DNA of 51,020 nt from Paludibacteraceae bacterium (GCA_016937795.1 JAFGVV010000023.1:1-51020); one strand, 5' to 3'; numbered from the stretch's first letter, positions 9,493 through 19,100 are shown. Notes: generated by a model from the letters alone, not told the origin. Program-made: numbers and translations.

Positions 9493-9557
9493 CTAGTCAC
9501 CGAAGGCTCTCACTCAACCGAAAACGCTAAACCTGAAACGTGACAAGCTCACTCACT

Positions 9558-11105
9558 TTAAAAAGGGGTTTCATTATTGCCTCCGCCCGGAAAAGCGCCA
9601 TTTGGAGGTGTGGTCATTTGTCCATCACCGTAAAAAGCTGTACCACCATCGTTCATTTTCGACGAAATGGTTTGATAACCGCCAAACTGGTTGTCGTCGT
9701 CCATGATGTCGTCTTTGTTCATGAATTTTGCATACTGACCTTTAAACTTTAATTGCACGTCGGCTGTGGCACCATTACGGTGTTTGGCCACAATAATTTC
9801 GGCAACTCCTACTAGCGAATTTCCCTGGGCATCTTCTGTGATTTTATAATATTCAGGTCGGTGAATAAAGCAAACCATGTCGGCATCCTGCTCAATGGCT
9901 CCCGATTCACGAAGATCGGAAAGTTGTGGACGTTTACCCTCGATTCCTGTACGACCTTCTACACCACGATTCAGCTGCGAAAGTGCAATGATTGGAATAT
10001 CAAGCTCTTTGGCGAGTCCTTTGAGCGAGCGCGAAATAATACTTACTTCCTGCTCGCGACTTCCAAATCCCATTCCACTGGCGTTCATAAGCTGAAGGTA
10101 GTCAATTACAATGCACGAAACTTTGTGTTCTTTTACCAATCGCCGGGCTTTGCTACGCAGTTCGAAGACCGATAAACTGGGCGTGTCGTCAACATAAAGC
10201 GGTGCATCGAGCAGGTTATTGATGTCACGGTCAAATTTCTCCCATTCGTAGGTGTCGAGCTGTCCGTTTTTGATTTTTTCACCTTCGAGCTGACAAACAT
10301 TCATAATAAGGCGGTTCACGAGCTGTACATTCGACATTTCAAGCGAAAAAACAGCCACAGGTGAATTGTAATCCACAGCCATATTTTTAGCCATCGAAAG
10401 AATAAAGGCAGTTTTCCCCATCGCCGGGCGGGCTGCAATAATGATAAGGTCGGAACGCTGCCAGCCAGATGTGATTTTGTCGAGTGCATGGAAGCCGCTG
10501 GGCACGCCACTCGCTCCCTGTTTGGTGGCAGCTAATAACATACGGTTACGGGCTTCTTCGATAACCGGATTTATTTGCGTTACATCTTTTTTCAGGTTTC
10601 GTTGCGAAACTTCAAAAAGCATTCCTTCGGCCTCCTGCATCAGGTCGTCTACATCCGTTTTGTCGTCGAATGCTTTGGTTTGGATCTCGGATGAAACGCG
10701 TATCAGTTCACGTGCCAGAAACTTTTGCACGATAATGCGTGCGTGATATTCGAGGTGTGCTGCCGACGACACTTTTGCTGTCAGCAATGTGATGTAATAG
10801 GGTCCTCCAACTTCGTCAATGGTACCGTTGCGTCGCAATTGTTCAGTCACAGTATGCATGTCGATAGGTTCCTGATGCAGCGCCAATGTCATGATGGCTT
10901 CAAAAATTTTCTGATTAGATACTTTGTAGAAACATTCGGGTTTCAGAATTTCTGAGATCAACGAGTATGCATCTTTTTCTATCATAATTGCACCAAGGAC
11001 AGCCTCTTCGAGTTCGGGTGCCTGTGGTGGAAGTTTGCCGTATTCGTTAGCCTGGATGGTTTGTGGCGTATTTTGTTTTTTATTGTAAGTGCGTTTTTCT
11101 GCCAT
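9558..11105 (-). CDS. dnaB: Replicative DNA helicase
   Basis: The 515-residue hexameric helicase that unwinds DNA at the replication fork. The N-terminal domain starts at LPPQAPELEEAVLGAIM (about residue 25). The RecA-like C-terminal domain has Walker A ARPAMGKTAF near 220, Walker B IVIDYLQL near 325, SQLNRGVE near 370 and the arginine-rich ESGAIEQDAD region. There is no sign of an intein, a common insertion in dnaB genes. The tail beyond residue 470 is low in complexity (Gly, Asn, Gln and Met rich), as in related species. The gene is divergent from ispE across a 223-base spacer with a promoter for each. Confidence 0.97.
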   Translation of the reverse strand: MAEKRTYNKKQNTPQTIQANEYGKLPPQAPELEEAVLGAIMIEKDAYSLISEILKPECFYKVSNQKIFEAIMTLALHQEPIDMHTVTEQLRRNGTIDEVGGPYYITLLTAKVSSAAHLEYHARIIVQKFLARELIRVSSEIQTKAFDDKTDVDDLMQEAEGMLFEVSQRNLKKDVTQINPVIEEARNRMLLAATKQGASGVPSGFHALDKITSGWQRSDLIIIAARPAMGKTAFILSMAKNMAVDYNSPVAVFSLEMSNVQLVNRLIMNVCQLEGEKIKNGQLDTYEWEKFDRDINNLLDAPLYVDDTPSLSVFELRSKARRLVKEHKVSCIVIDYLQLMNASGMGFGSREQEVSIISRSLKGLAKELDIPIIALSQLNRGVEGRTGIEGKRPQLSDLRESGAIEQDADMVCFIHRPEYYKITEDAQGNSLVGVAEIIVAKHRNGATADVQLKFKGQYAKFMNKDDIMDDDNQFGGYQTISSKMNDGGTAFYGDGQMTTPPNGAFPGGGNNETPF

Positions 11106-11145
11106 TGTTTTGTTTGTTCAATTGCTGTGATAAATTTTGGGGATT

Positions 11146-11175
11146 CAAAAATACAAAACATTTACCGTTTTTCAA
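11146..11175 (-). promoter_or_regulatory. Promoter of dnaB
   Basis: On the minus strand, TTG (11175-11173), a 19-base spacer and TATTTTTG (11153-11146) fit the Bacteroidota -33/-7 pattern. The -7 box is 41 bases before the dnaB start. Confidence 0.6.
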
Positions 11176-11250
11176 TTCGAAATGTTTCAACAGTTTGTTG
11201 AAAACTTTAATTTCAAAGCTATAGTCATTTTCTCTTTCGGTGAAAATAAG

Positions 11251-11258
11251 TATTTTTG
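11251..11258 (+). promoter_or_regulatory. Promoter -7 element of ispE
   Basis: TATTTTTG matches TAnnTTTG exactly. A weak TTTT at 11228-11231 stands 19 bases upstream. The leader to the ATG at 11329 would be about 65 bases. It includes a CAAA/AAAG-rich low-complexity run at 11280-11325. Confidence 0.5.
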
Positions 11259-11328
11259 CAGGGTTTTTTGGTCTTAAGAACAAAGGCAAAAGACAAAAGA
11301 GCAAACGCGAAACACAAAACACGAAAAT

Positions 11329-12147
11329 ATGCTTTCATTTCCCAATGCAAAAATAAACATCGGTTTGAATATCATCGAAAAACGTTCTGATGGGTATCAC
11401 AATATCGAAACAATATTCTATCCGATAGGTTTGTGTGATGTGCTCGAAGTAGAGCCTTCGGATACCTGCGACGATTATAGTTTTTCGTCCTCGGGCATTG
11501 CTATTGATGGCGATTCGGAGCAAAATCTAATTTTGAAAGCATATCGTTTGCTTCAGCAAGATTTTCCCTTACCTCCGGTGGATATTTCGCTTGTGAAGCA
11601 AATTCCTTTTGGTGCAGGTTTGGGCGGTGGTTCAGCCGATGCCGCTTATATGCTTAAAATGCTGAACGATATTGCAAAACTCGATTTGTCGGATGAGCAA
11701 CTCGAAGTTTATGCTGTAAAACTTGGGGCCGATTGTCCTGTTTTTATTCGCAACAAGCCTGTTTTTGCCACTGGTATAGGAAATGTATTCAGTGAAACTG
11801 ATTTGTCGCTAGCCGGGTATTTTCTGGTGCTGATAAAGCCCGATATTCATGTGTCAACCCCCGAAGCATATTCGTTGGTAGTTCCCTCAAAACCTGTAAA
11901 ATCGCTTCGTGAGTTGGTGAAATTGCCTGTTGAGGAATGGAAAGGCGTAATTCAGAATGATTTCGAAAAATCAGTATTTGAACGATATCCGCGCATTGCC
12001 CAAATAAAAGAGAAACTTTACATGGCCGGAGCGCTTTACGCTTCTATGTCGGGTTCAGGTTCGTCGGTGTATGCGCTCTTCGCTTCCGAGCCAGAGCACT
12101 TTCCTGTGTTTGATGATTGCTTTGTGACAGGCGGTGAGCTTCGTTGA
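11329..12147 (+). CDS. ispE: 4-diphosphocytidyl-2-C-methyl-D-erythritol kinase
   Basis: This 272-residue GHMP-family kinase phosphorylates CDP-methylerythritol using ATP in the MEP isoprenoid pathway, one step before IspF, which is encoded at 32983. Visible motifs are the N-terminal FPNAKINIGLNI with the catalytic-site lysine region, the ATP-binding glycine loop PFGAGLGGGSADAA near residue 92, and the C-terminal GHMP motif SMSGSGSSVYALF near 243. The length is typical, and the start is the standard N-terminus. A weak 9-bp AT-rich stem (12153-12161 with 12177-12185), followed by TGTTTCTT, may end transcription. Confidence 0.95.
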   Translation: MLSFPNAKINIGLNIIEKRSDGYHNIETIFYPIGLCDVLEVEPSDTCDDYSFSSSGIAIDGDSEQNLILKAYRLLQQDFPLPPVDISLVKQIPFGAGLGGGSADAAYMLKMLNDIAKLDLSDEQLEVYAVKLGADCPVFIRNKPVFATGIGNVFSETDLSLAGYFLVLIKPDIHVSTPEAYSLVVPSKPVKSLRELVKLPVEEWKGVIQNDFEKSVFERYPRIAQIKEKLYMAGALYASMSGSGSSVYALFASEPEHFPVFDDCFVTGGELR

Positions 12148-12457
12148 TGCTGCTAATGTTTTATTGAAATTGTTACAAATATTAGTGTTTCTTAAATGGA
12201 ATTGCAGGTTGTTGTGAAATGAGATTATCCAATATGAAAATTACGCTGATAGTTTCATTTTTTTTGTGTGTACAATGCTTCAAAAATACATTTCAAATAA
12301 CATTGAAAAATATTGTAACTGTCATATAATTAGTGTTTTGTGTTTCTTTTTAGGTTCCGTTTTTTCAAGATAGTGAAAAAACGAAAATATACTTGCCAAA
12401 TTCGAAAAAAAATAGTAATTTAGTGCGTTTTTTTGAAAGTAACAAAATAAAATATAG
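12148..12457 (+). promoter_or_regulatory. ispE-gyrA spacer with weak gyrA promoter
   Basis: There is no gene in these 310 bases. Near gyrA, TAATTTAG (12416-12423) is one mismatch from TAnnTTTG and lies 34 bases before the ATG. The rest is AT-rich, with a weak stem after ispE at 12153-12185 and no other structure that I can support. Confidence 0.4.
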
Positions 12458-15073
12458 ATGATTGATCAAGACAGAATTATCAAAGTGAATATCGATGAAG
12501 AAATGAAATCTTCTTACATCGATTATTCCATGTCGGTGATTGTTTCGCGTGCATTGCCCGATGTGCGAGATGGTTTTAAACCCGTTCACCGCCGTGTTCT
12601 TTTCGGAATGAATGAATTGGGCAACAATTCCGATAAACCTTATAAAAAATCCGCCAGAATCGTGGGGGAGGTTATGGGTAAATATCACCCGCATGGCGAC
12701 TCTTCAATTTACGGTACACTGGTGCGTATGGCTCAGCCTTGGGCAATGCGATATCCACTTGTTGATGGACAGGGGAATTTTGGTTCGGTCGATGGTGACA
12801 GTCCTGCTGCAATGCGTTACACCGAAGCACGTCTGCGTCGTGTGGCTGAAGAAATGTTGATCGACATTAATAAAGATACTGTTGATTTCCAGCTTAATTT
12901 CGACGATACGCTTAAAGAGCCGGTAGTGTTACCTACACGAATTCCTAATTTACTGGTAAATGGTTCATCTGGTATTGCCGTAGGTATGGCAACCAACATG
13001 GCGCCTCACAATCTCTCCGAAGCTGTGGATGCCATTGTGGCTTATATCGAAAACAGGGATATTGATATTCCTGAATTGATGAAATATATCAAAGCGCCTG
13101 ATTTTCCCACAGGTGGTATCATTTATGGGTATGCAGGCGTAAAGGATGCATTCGAAACCGGTCGTGGACGAGTAGTGGTCCGCTCAAAGGTAGAAATTGA
13201 ATCCGATGCTCAGGGACGTGAAAAAATAGTGGTGAACGAAATACCATATATGGTAAATAAGGTAGAACTTATCAAAGCCATCGTAGCACTAATCGAGGAT
13301 AAACGCATCGAAGGAATTGCACATATTAACGATGAATCGGACCGCGAAGGTATGCGTATCGTAATTGATATTAAACGCGATGCAAATTCAAATGTAGTAT
13401 TGAATAAGTTGTTTAAAATGACAGCTTTGCAATCATCTTTTAGCGTGAATAATATTGCACTTGTAAAAGGACGTCCACGAATGCTCAATCTGAAAGATTT
13501 GATTCACTATTTTGTGGAACATCGTCATGAGGTTGTTATTCGTCGTACGCAATACGAACTTGGTGAGGCTGAGAAGCGCGCTCATCTGCTCGAAGGATTT
13601 ATGATTATTCTCGATAACCTCGATGAAGCCATTCAGATTATACGCGATTCGAAAAATCCTGAAGAAGCCCGCACACGCCTTATGGAACGTTTCGGACTTT
13701 CTGAAATTCAGTCGCGCGCCATTGTTGAAATGCGTCTGCGTCAGCTTACAGGTATGGAGCAAGATAAACTTCGTGCCGAATATCAGGACGTGTTAGCATT
13801 GATTGCACATTTAAAAGAGATTCTTGCAAACGAAGAACTTCGCATGCAAATTATTAAGGATGAATTGATAGAAGTGCGCCAGAAATACGGCGACGAACGG
13901 CGTACTCAAATTGTATATGCTTCTGAAGAGTTTAACCCGGAAGATTTCTATTCCGATGATGATATGATTATTACCATTTCGCATTTGGGGTATATTAAAC
14001 GTACAGCTCTTTCCGAATTCCGTGCACAGGGCAGGGGAGGCGTTGGCTCTAAAGGTAGCGACTCGCGCGATCAGGATTTTATTGAATATATGTATCCTGC
14101 ATCAATGCACAATACAATGCTTTTCTTTACACAAAAAGGGCGTTGTTACTGGCTCAAGGTTTACGAAATTCCCGAAGGAACCAAAAACTCAAAAGGCCGT
14201 GCTATTCAGAATTTGCTGAATATTGAGAACGACGACAAAGTAAATGCCTTTATTCGTGTAAAAGGATTAAATGATGCAGAGTATATTAACTCTCATTATC
14301 TTATCTTTGCAACCAAAAATGGTGTAATTAAGAAAACATCGCTCGAAGCTTACTCACGTCCCCGTCTGAACGGAGTAAATGCCATTACCATTCGTGAAGA
14401 TGATCAGGTAATACAGGTACGAATGACAGATGGAAATTGCGATGTGATAATGGCCAATCGTAATGGTCGTGCAATTCGTTTCCACGAATCGAAAGTGCGT
14501 GAAATGGGTCGCACAGCAACTGGTGTTCGTGGTATGGATCTTGATGAGGATGGTCAGGATGAAGTGATTGGCATGGTTTGTGTATGTAAAGACACGAATG
14601 AATCTATTATGGTGGTTTCGCAACAAGGATACGGTAAACGTACATTGCTCGACGAACGCGACGAAAATGGCGAGCTGATTCTTGATGAAGAAGGTAATGC
14701 AATTCCTGTATATCGCATCACGAATCGAGGTGGTAAAGGGGTGAAAACAATGAACATCACCGACAAAACAGGTAAGTTGGTTTCCATTAAAAGTGTGACC
14801 GACGACAACGACCTGATGATTATCAACAAATCAGGTATTACCATTCGACTTAAAGTTGCTAACATTCGTATAATGGGACGTGCTACTCAGGGAGTACGAC
14901 TTATTAATCTCGAAAAACGAAACGATGAAATTGCATCGGTATGTAAAGTGCCTACCGAAATTGAAGAGGAAGTTGTTGTCGAAGCTTTAGAAGATGCCCA
15001 AGCAATAGTGGATGCTGAAAATGTGCAATTGCCCGAATCGGAAAATGCTGAAGTGCAAAATCCAGAGGAATAA
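12458..15073 (+). CDS. gyrA: DNA gyrase subunit A
   Basis: The 871-residue breakage-reunion subunit of DNA gyrase. The catalytic tyrosine is Y121 in AMRYTEA. The quinolone-resistance region reads HGDSSIYG: S82 aligns with E. coli Ser83, while the position of E. coli Asp87 is Gly86, probably lineage-normal rather than a resistance mutation. The winged-helix and coiled-coil parts lead into six beta-propeller repeats from about residue 500. The GyrA box that normally reads QRRGGKG is QGRGGVG here (about 526), a form that may be normal for the phylum. An acidic Glu-rich tail closes the protein. The TPR gene follows after 74 bases. Confidence 0.97.
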   Translation: MIDQDRIIKVNIDEEMKSSYIDYSMSVIVSRALPDVRDGFKPVHRRVLFGMNELGNNSDKPYKKSARIVGEVMGKYHPHGDSSIYGTLVRMAQPWAMRYPLVDGQGNFGSVDGDSPAAMRYTEARLRRVAEEMLIDINKDTVDFQLNFDDTLKEPVVLPTRIPNLLVNGSSGIAVGMATNMAPHNLSEAVDAIVAYIENRDIDIPELMKYIKAPDFPTGGIIYGYAGVKDAFETGRGRVVVRSKVEIESDAQGREKIVVNEIPYMVNKVELIKAIVALIEDKRIEGIAHINDESDREGMRIVIDIKRDANSNVVLNKLFKMTALQSSFSVNNIALVKGRPRMLNLKDLIHYFVEHRHEVVIRRTQYELGEAEKRAHLLEGFMIILDNLDEAIQIIRDSKNPEEARTRLMERFGLSEIQSRAIVEMRLRQLTGMEQDKLRAEYQDVLALIAHLKEILANEELRMQIIKDELIEVRQKYGDERRTQIVYASEEFNPEDFYSDDDMIITISHLGYIKRTALSEFRAQGRGGVGSKGSDSRDQDFIEYMYPASMHNTMLFFTQKGRCYWLKVYEIPEGTKNSKGRAIQNLLNIENDDKVNAFIRVKGLNDAEYINSHYLIFATKNGVIKKTSLEAYSRPRLNGVNAITIREDDQVIQVRMTDGNCDVIMANRNGRAIRFHESKVREMGRTATGVRGMDLDEDGQDEVIGMVCVCKDTNESIMVVSQQGYGKRTLLDERDENGELILDEEGNAIPVYRITNRGGKGVKTMNITDKTGKLVSIKSVTDDNDLMIINKSGITIRLKVANIRIMGRATQGVRLINLEKRNDEIASVCKVPTEIEEEVVVEALEDAQAIVDAENVQLPESENAEVQNPEE

Positions 15074-15084
15074 ATAAAATTTCA

Positions 15085-15109
15085 CCTGCCGGCGTCAACT
15101 ACCGGCAGG
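15085..15109 (+). terminator. GC-rich hairpin between gyrA and the TPR gene
   Basis: An 8-bp perfect stem, CCTGCCGG and CCGGCAGG, has a 9-base loop. An A-rich rather than T-rich stretch follows, so it may pause transcription or stabilise the gyrA mRNA end instead of fully terminating. Confidence 0.5.
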
Positions 15110-15147
15110 AGAAAAATACATAAACAGAAAATAAAACATTATTAGTC

Positions 15148-16365
15148 ATGAAGAAAATTATTTTAGCCATCATTCTGGCTGTGAGCGTTACGGGCGTTTA
15201 TGCACAGAAAAAAAATGTAAGCAAGGCCAAAAATAAAGCTTTGATGGAAACTCCCGATTTTAAGGGTGCCCGCGAAGATATCAAGCCTGCACTTACCGAT
15301 CCTACTACAAAAGACCTTGCTCTGACATGGTATGTGGCTGGTACAATTGGTTTTAAAGAAAATGAAGCTGAACTGAAAAAACAGATGCTCGGACAGAAAT
15401 TTGATGCAGACGTAAAAGGTAAAGCTGTTATGGAATCGTACGATTACTTTCTGAAAGCATATGAACTCGATGGCTTGCCCAATGCAAAAGGGAAGGTAAA
15501 ACCTAAATATCAGAAAGATATCAAAGAGAAAATCAAGGATTATTATGTAACACAGGCTAACTTAGTGGCTTATGGTGCTCATCTTTTCGAAAAGAAAGAT
15601 TATCAGGGTACCATTAAAGTTTTCGAAACTTTCCTTGGAATTCCGGCTTTGCCAATGATGAATGGCGAACTGAAACCAGATTCAACTTATTTCATGATTA
15701 AGTATTATACAGCTATAGCAGCTACTAATGCTGAAATGAGCGAAAAGGCTATTTCTTATTACGAAGATTTGAAAGATGATGGTTACGAAGAGCTTGTGGT
15801 TCACCAGTTGCTTTACGAGGAGTATTTGAAGAAAAAAGACACAGTGAATTTTGTGAAAACGCTCAAAGCAGGTTTCGAAAAATTTCCTGACGAACCATGG
15901 TTTCTCCAGAATTTAATTAACTACTATATTTTCTCTAACCAGTCGAAGGAAGCGCTCGTATATTTGAATGCTGCCATTGCGCGTGATCCAAACAAGGCAG
16001 AATATCAGTATATTAAAGGTAATCTTGACGAAAGTATGGGTAATTTGGAAGATGCCCGCAAAGCTTTCGATAGAGCCATCGAAATCGATCCGACACAGGC
16101 CGATGCTTATGCCGGAATTGGTCGATTGATTTTCAATAATGCAGTTTCTATGTCGGATGCTGCGAATGAAATCAGAGACAATAAGCTCTATAATGCTGCC
16201 AAGAAAAAGGCAGATGCTGTATTTGTAGAATCAATTCCCTATTTTAAGAAGGCTGCTGAACTGAAACCAAACGAAATGGAATATAAACGCACTCTGAAAA
16301 ATCTCTATTATCGTTTGAAAATGGATAAAGAATATGAAGCTATTGATAAAGAAATGAATCAATAA
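15148..16365 (+). CDS. Secreted or periplasmic TPR-repeat protein
   Basis: A 405-residue protein with a Sec signal peptide (MKKIILAIILAVSVTGVYAQ, likely cleaved after VYA), so it acts in the periplasm or on the outer membrane. Tetratricopeptide repeats are visible at about 255-340 (KEALVYLNAAIARDPNKAEYQY, then LEDARKAFDRAIEIDPTQADAY) and again near the C-terminus (ESIPYFKKAAELKPNEMEY). Partial helical repeats fill the middle. The usual role is protein-protein scaffolding, and no partner can be read from the sequence. A TPR gene directly after gyrA is, as far as I recall, a recurrent arrangement in Bacteroidales. A strong terminator follows. Confidence 0.85.
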   Translation: MKKIILAIILAVSVTGVYAQKKNVSKAKNKALMETPDFKGAREDIKPALTDPTTKDLALTWYVAGTIGFKENEAELKKQMLGQKFDADVKGKAVMESYDYFLKAYELDGLPNAKGKVKPKYQKDIKEKIKDYYVTQANLVAYGAHLFEKKDYQGTIKVFETFLGIPALPMMNGELKPDSTYFMIKYYTAIAATNAEMSEKAISYYEDLKDDGYEELVVHQLLYEEYLKKKDTVNFVKTLKAGFEKFPDEPWFLQNLINYYIFSNQSKEALVYLNAAIARDPNKAEYQYIKGNLDESMGNLEDARKAFDRAIEIDPTQADAYAGIGRLIFNNAVSMSDAANEIRDNKLYNAAKKKADAVFVESIPYFKKAAELKPNEMEYKRTLKNLYYRLKMDKEYEAIDKEMNQ

Positions 16366-16385
16366 TTAATTGTACTATTGTTGTG

Positions 16386-16423
16386 AAAAAAAAAGTCACT
16401 CCGCTACGGATTGACTTTTTTTT
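16386..16423. terminator. Bidirectional terminator between the TPR gene and ferritin
   Basis: An A-run plus AGTCA (to 16398) pairs with TGACT plus a T-run (16412-16423). The short inner stem is TCC/GGA. A-tract and T-tract on the two sides serve the convergent genes ending at 16365 and 16469. Confidence 0.85.
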
Positions 16424-16468
16424 GTGAACTGAAATCAATGGAATTTGATACAACCTCATTTCTAATGT

Positions 16469-16981
16469 TTACAACACCAGTGATGGAGATGTAAATGTAC
16501 GTGATGCCAGTTCGCTGTCGAGCATGTAAAGTCCGCGGGCTTCGCCACCAAATAAGTCGAAGCGTTTGTTGAGTTCGTCTACGTTCTTTTCCTCTTCCAT
16601 TTGTTCTTTTACAAACCAGTCGAGAAATTGCATGGTGCGGAAGTCTTTAATTTCGTAAGCCACAGCATAAATATCATTTATCGATTTACTTATAAACAAT
16701 TCATGTTCGTATGCTGCTTCAAGTGCCTGTTTGAAACTTTTGAATTCGATATTTGGTTTTGCAATTGTTTCGAGTACAGGACGATGCCCATTGTTCTGTA
16801 GGTATTGCAAAAATAGCATTGCATGTGCATATTCTTCCTGTGTTTGTATAGAGAACCAGTTTCCAAAACCATTCAGATTTTCGTCGTAATAGTAATTCGA
16901 CATGTCAAGATATAAAAACGACGAATAAAACTCTTTGTTTATCTGACTGTTAAGTAAGTCAACAATTTTTTTGTCCAACAT
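16469..16981 (-). CDS. Ferritin (non-haem iron storage)
   Basis: A 170-residue four-helix ferritin that oxidises Fe(II) and stores it as mineral in a 24-subunit cage in the cytoplasm. Ferroxidase residues are visible: the first-helix Glu in NKEFYSSFLYLDM (near 17), the Glu and His of QTQEEYAHA (near 47-53), the Glu of ALEAAYEHE (near 90) and the Gln of WFVKEQMEEE (near 125). The length is typical of bacterial FtnA. It starts only 34 bases after murA on the same strand. No separate promoter is clear, so it is probably the last gene of the 20165-to-16469 operon, an unusual neighbour for cell-wall genes. Confidence 0.95.
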   Translation of the reverse strand: MLDKKIVDLLNSQINKEFYSSFLYLDMSNYYYDENLNGFGNWFSIQTQEEYAHAMLFLQYLQNNGHRPVLETIAKPNIEFKSFKQALEAAYEHELFISKSINDIYAVAYEIKDFRTMQFLDWFVKEQMEEEKNVDELNKRFDLFGGEARGLYMLDSELASRTFTSPSLVL

Positions 16982-17015
16982 AAGCTTTATATTTTATTAG
17001 TTAGTATTTCGTTTG

Positions 17016-18323
17016 TCAGTCAATACGTTCAATGCATGCACCCAGCGCATTCAGGCGTACATCAATTTGCTCGTATCCGCGATCAATCTGATCGATATTA
17101 TGAATAATGCTTGTGCCCTCGGCTGCCATAGCAGCAATCAATAGCGCAATGCCGGCTCTGATATCGGGCGAACTCATTACCGATGCTCTGAGGTGCAGAT
17201 TCTCGCCAAGACCAATTACTGTAGCTCTGTGCGGGTCGCAAAGGATAATTTGCGCACCCATGTCGATAAGTTTGTCTACAAAAAACAGACGGCTTTCGAA
17301 CATTTTCTGATGCACAAGCACACTACCACGGGCTTTGGCTGCAACTACCAGAAATACACTCAGCAAGTCGGGTGTTAAACCCGGCCAGGGCGCATCCGAA
17401 ATAGTCATAATCGAACCGTCGATAAACGATTCAATGGCATAGTTTTTTTGTGCGGGCACATATATATCGTCGCCACGTTGTTCGAGTTCAATGCCAAGTC
17501 TTTTGAAACTTTCGGGAATTATTCCCAACTCGTTGTAGGCTACATTTTTTATAGTCAGTTCAGATCCGGTCATAGCAGCCATTCCGATAAAACTGCCAAT
17601 TTCAATCATGTCGGGTAAAATGCTGTGCTCACAGCCGTGCAGGCTTTCCACGCCTTCGATGGTGAGCAGGTTTGAGCCTACTCCGCTAATGCGTGCACCC
17701 ATTGCATTCAGCATTTTACAAAGCTGTTGCAGGTACGGTTCGCAGGCTGCATTATAAATAGTGGTAGTGCCTTTTGCAAGCACTGCCGCCATCAAAATAT
17801 TGGCTGTTCCTGTTACCGAAGCTTCGTCGAGCAGCATGTAGCAGCCTTTAAGCTCTTCGGCATCGATACTGTAAGTTTTTTTCTCAGGATTGTATTCGAA
17901 GGTAGCACCCAACTTTTGAATGCCGATAAAGTGAGTATCCAGACGTCGACGGCCAATTTTATCGCCACCGGGTTTAGGGATGAGCGCTTTTCCAAAGCGG
18001 GCCACCATAGGACCAACAATCATAACCGAACCACGCAAAGAGGCGCTCTGACGGTAGAATTTTTCAGTTTCCATGTACGAAAGATCCACTTTCCCGGCCT
18101 GGAATCGGTAAGTGCCTGTCGAAATTTTTTCAACCTCCACTCCCATATCCGACAAAAGCAAAATCAGATTGTTGACATCCAGGATGTCGGGTATATTGCT
18201 TATGGTGATACTTTCCTTACTGAGTAAAACTGCACACAAAACCTGAAGAGCCTCATTTTTTGCGCCCTGAGGAGTTATTTCTCCTTTTAATTTTCGTCCA
18301 CCTTCAATTTTGAATGAAGCCAT
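17016..18323 (-). CDS. murA: UDP-N-acetylglucosamine 1-carboxyvinyltransferase
   Basis: This 435-residue enzyme transfers enolpyruvate from PEP to UDP-GlcNAc, the first committed step of peptidoglycan synthesis. The N-terminus has the typical KIEGGRKLKGEITPQGAKNEAL with the active-site lysine and asparagine (K22-N23). In the catalytic loop the sequence is KPGGDKIGRRR: Asp121 stands where E. coli has Cys115, the residue alkylated by fosfomycin. Family members with Asp here are active but insensitive to that drug. The gene lies in a same-strand row with the DUF4290 gene 112 bases upstream and ferritin 34 bases downstream. MurA beside DUF4290 is a familiar Bacteroidota pairing. Confidence 0.96.
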   Translation of the reverse strand: MASFKIEGGRKLKGEITPQGAKNEALQVLCAVLLSKESITISNIPDILDVNNLILLLSDMGVEVEKISTGTYRFQAGKVDLSYMETEKFYRQSASLRGSVMIVGPMVARFGKALIPKPGGDKIGRRRLDTHFIGIQKLGATFEYNPEKKTYSIDAEELKGCYMLLDEASVTGTANILMAAVLAKGTTTIYNAACEPYLQQLCKMLNAMGARISGVGSNLLTIEGVESLHGCEHSILPDMIEIGSFIGMAAMTGSELTIKNVAYNELGIIPESFKRLGIELEQRGDDIYVPAQKNYAIESFIDGSIMTISDAPWPGLTPDLLSVFLVVAAKARGSVLVHQKMFESRLFFVDKLIDMGAQIILCDPHRATVIGLGENLHLRASVMSSPDIRAGIALLIAAMAAEGTSIIHNIDQIDRGYEQIDVRLNALGACIERID

Positions 18324-18360
18324 TCCTGTTAATTCGAATTAAATGTTTATTCCTTAATTA

Positions 18361-18437
18361 TTAACCTCAAATTCTCAAATTCTCAAATCTTCAAATCTTC
18401 AAATCATCACATCATCACATCACCACATCATCACATC
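18361..18437. repeat. Short-period simple repeat in the DUF4290-murA spacer
   Basis: About 77 bases consist of degenerate 7- to 9-base units, first TCAAATTC/TCAAATCT type and then CATCACAT type. The run reaches into the end of the DUF4290 gene. It fills most of the spacer and contains no terminator. Confidence 0.8.
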
Positions 18438-19029
18438 ATTTTCTCTTCATCTGATTACTCTTGTTTTTTCGGGTGTAAAGTACATCACGCGATTCAACTA
18501 ATTTCAGAAAGTCTTCAGGGATATCGAGCTTACCTTTCGAGAGTTCACGAAGGTCATCGAAAATCTTTTTGTCGTCCACCACCTCTTTATTCCATGTAAG
18601 GAAGCATTTTTTCATTTGATTGGCTATGAGTCGGATAAGTTCCGTTTTTTCATCGCCTTCTTCGTATTCAGCCACTTTCTCAATCATTTCTTCGAGTGTG
18701 CGGCCATAATGCTGATATCGAATACGTGAGTTTTTGTAAGTAAGCGATTCGGGGCGGGTATATAGGTTTTCTTCGCGAACAATTTCGTACGGAAAATCGA
18801 TATCCAGTTTAAAATCGGACATGATAGCTACATGATCCCAAAGTTTGTGTTTAAAATCGTTTACATCGCGAAGGTAGGGAAACATATTCCCCATGATGTT
18901 AATTACTGTTTTTACACAACGAGTTCTTTCCTCCCGGTCTTCGATGGTGAGGGCGTGTGAAATCATTTGTTGAATGTTACGCCCGTACTCAGGCATGATA
19001 AGTTTTCCCTGTAAAGTTGGATAGTCCAT
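18436..19029 (-). CDS. DUF4290 domain-containing protein
   Basis: A 197-residue cytoplasmic protein with no signal or membrane segment that matches the Bacteroidota-specific DUF4290 family. The N-terminus LIMPEYGRNIQQMISHALTI and the following EERTRCVKTVINIMGNMFP are its hallmark. The rest is mainly helical, with a GRTLEEMIEKVAEYEEGDEK stretch and a very basic tail. The function is unknown. Its recurrent place beside murA suggests a link to envelope growth or simple co-expression. It is downstream of the EEP lipoprotein gene, with a 71-base gap that contains a small hairpin. Confidence 0.88.
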   Translation of the reverse strand: MDYPTLQGKLIMPEYGRNIQQMISHALTIEDREERTRCVKTVINIMGNMFPYLRDVNDFKHKLWDHVAIMSDFKLDIDFPYEIVREENLYTRPESLTYKNSRIRYQHYGRTLEEMIEKVAEYEEGDEKTELIRLIANQMKKCFLTWNKEVVDDKKIFDDLRELSKGKLDIPEDFLKLVESRDVLYTRKNKSNQMKRK

Positions 19030-19050
19030 TTATTTAATTTACAATTTGCA

Positions 19051-19070
19051 ATCCCGCAGAAATACGGGAT
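19051..19070. repeat. CCCG...CGGG mini-hairpin
   Basis: ATCCCG (19051-19056) pairs with CGGGAT (19065-19070) around an 8-base loop. Two copies of TTTACAATTT flank it, near 19039 and 19075. It resembles the small hairpins at 41930-41945 and 42009-42024. Confidence 0.6.
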
Positions 19071-19100
19071 AGGTTTTACAATTTACGTTTATTGTAATTG

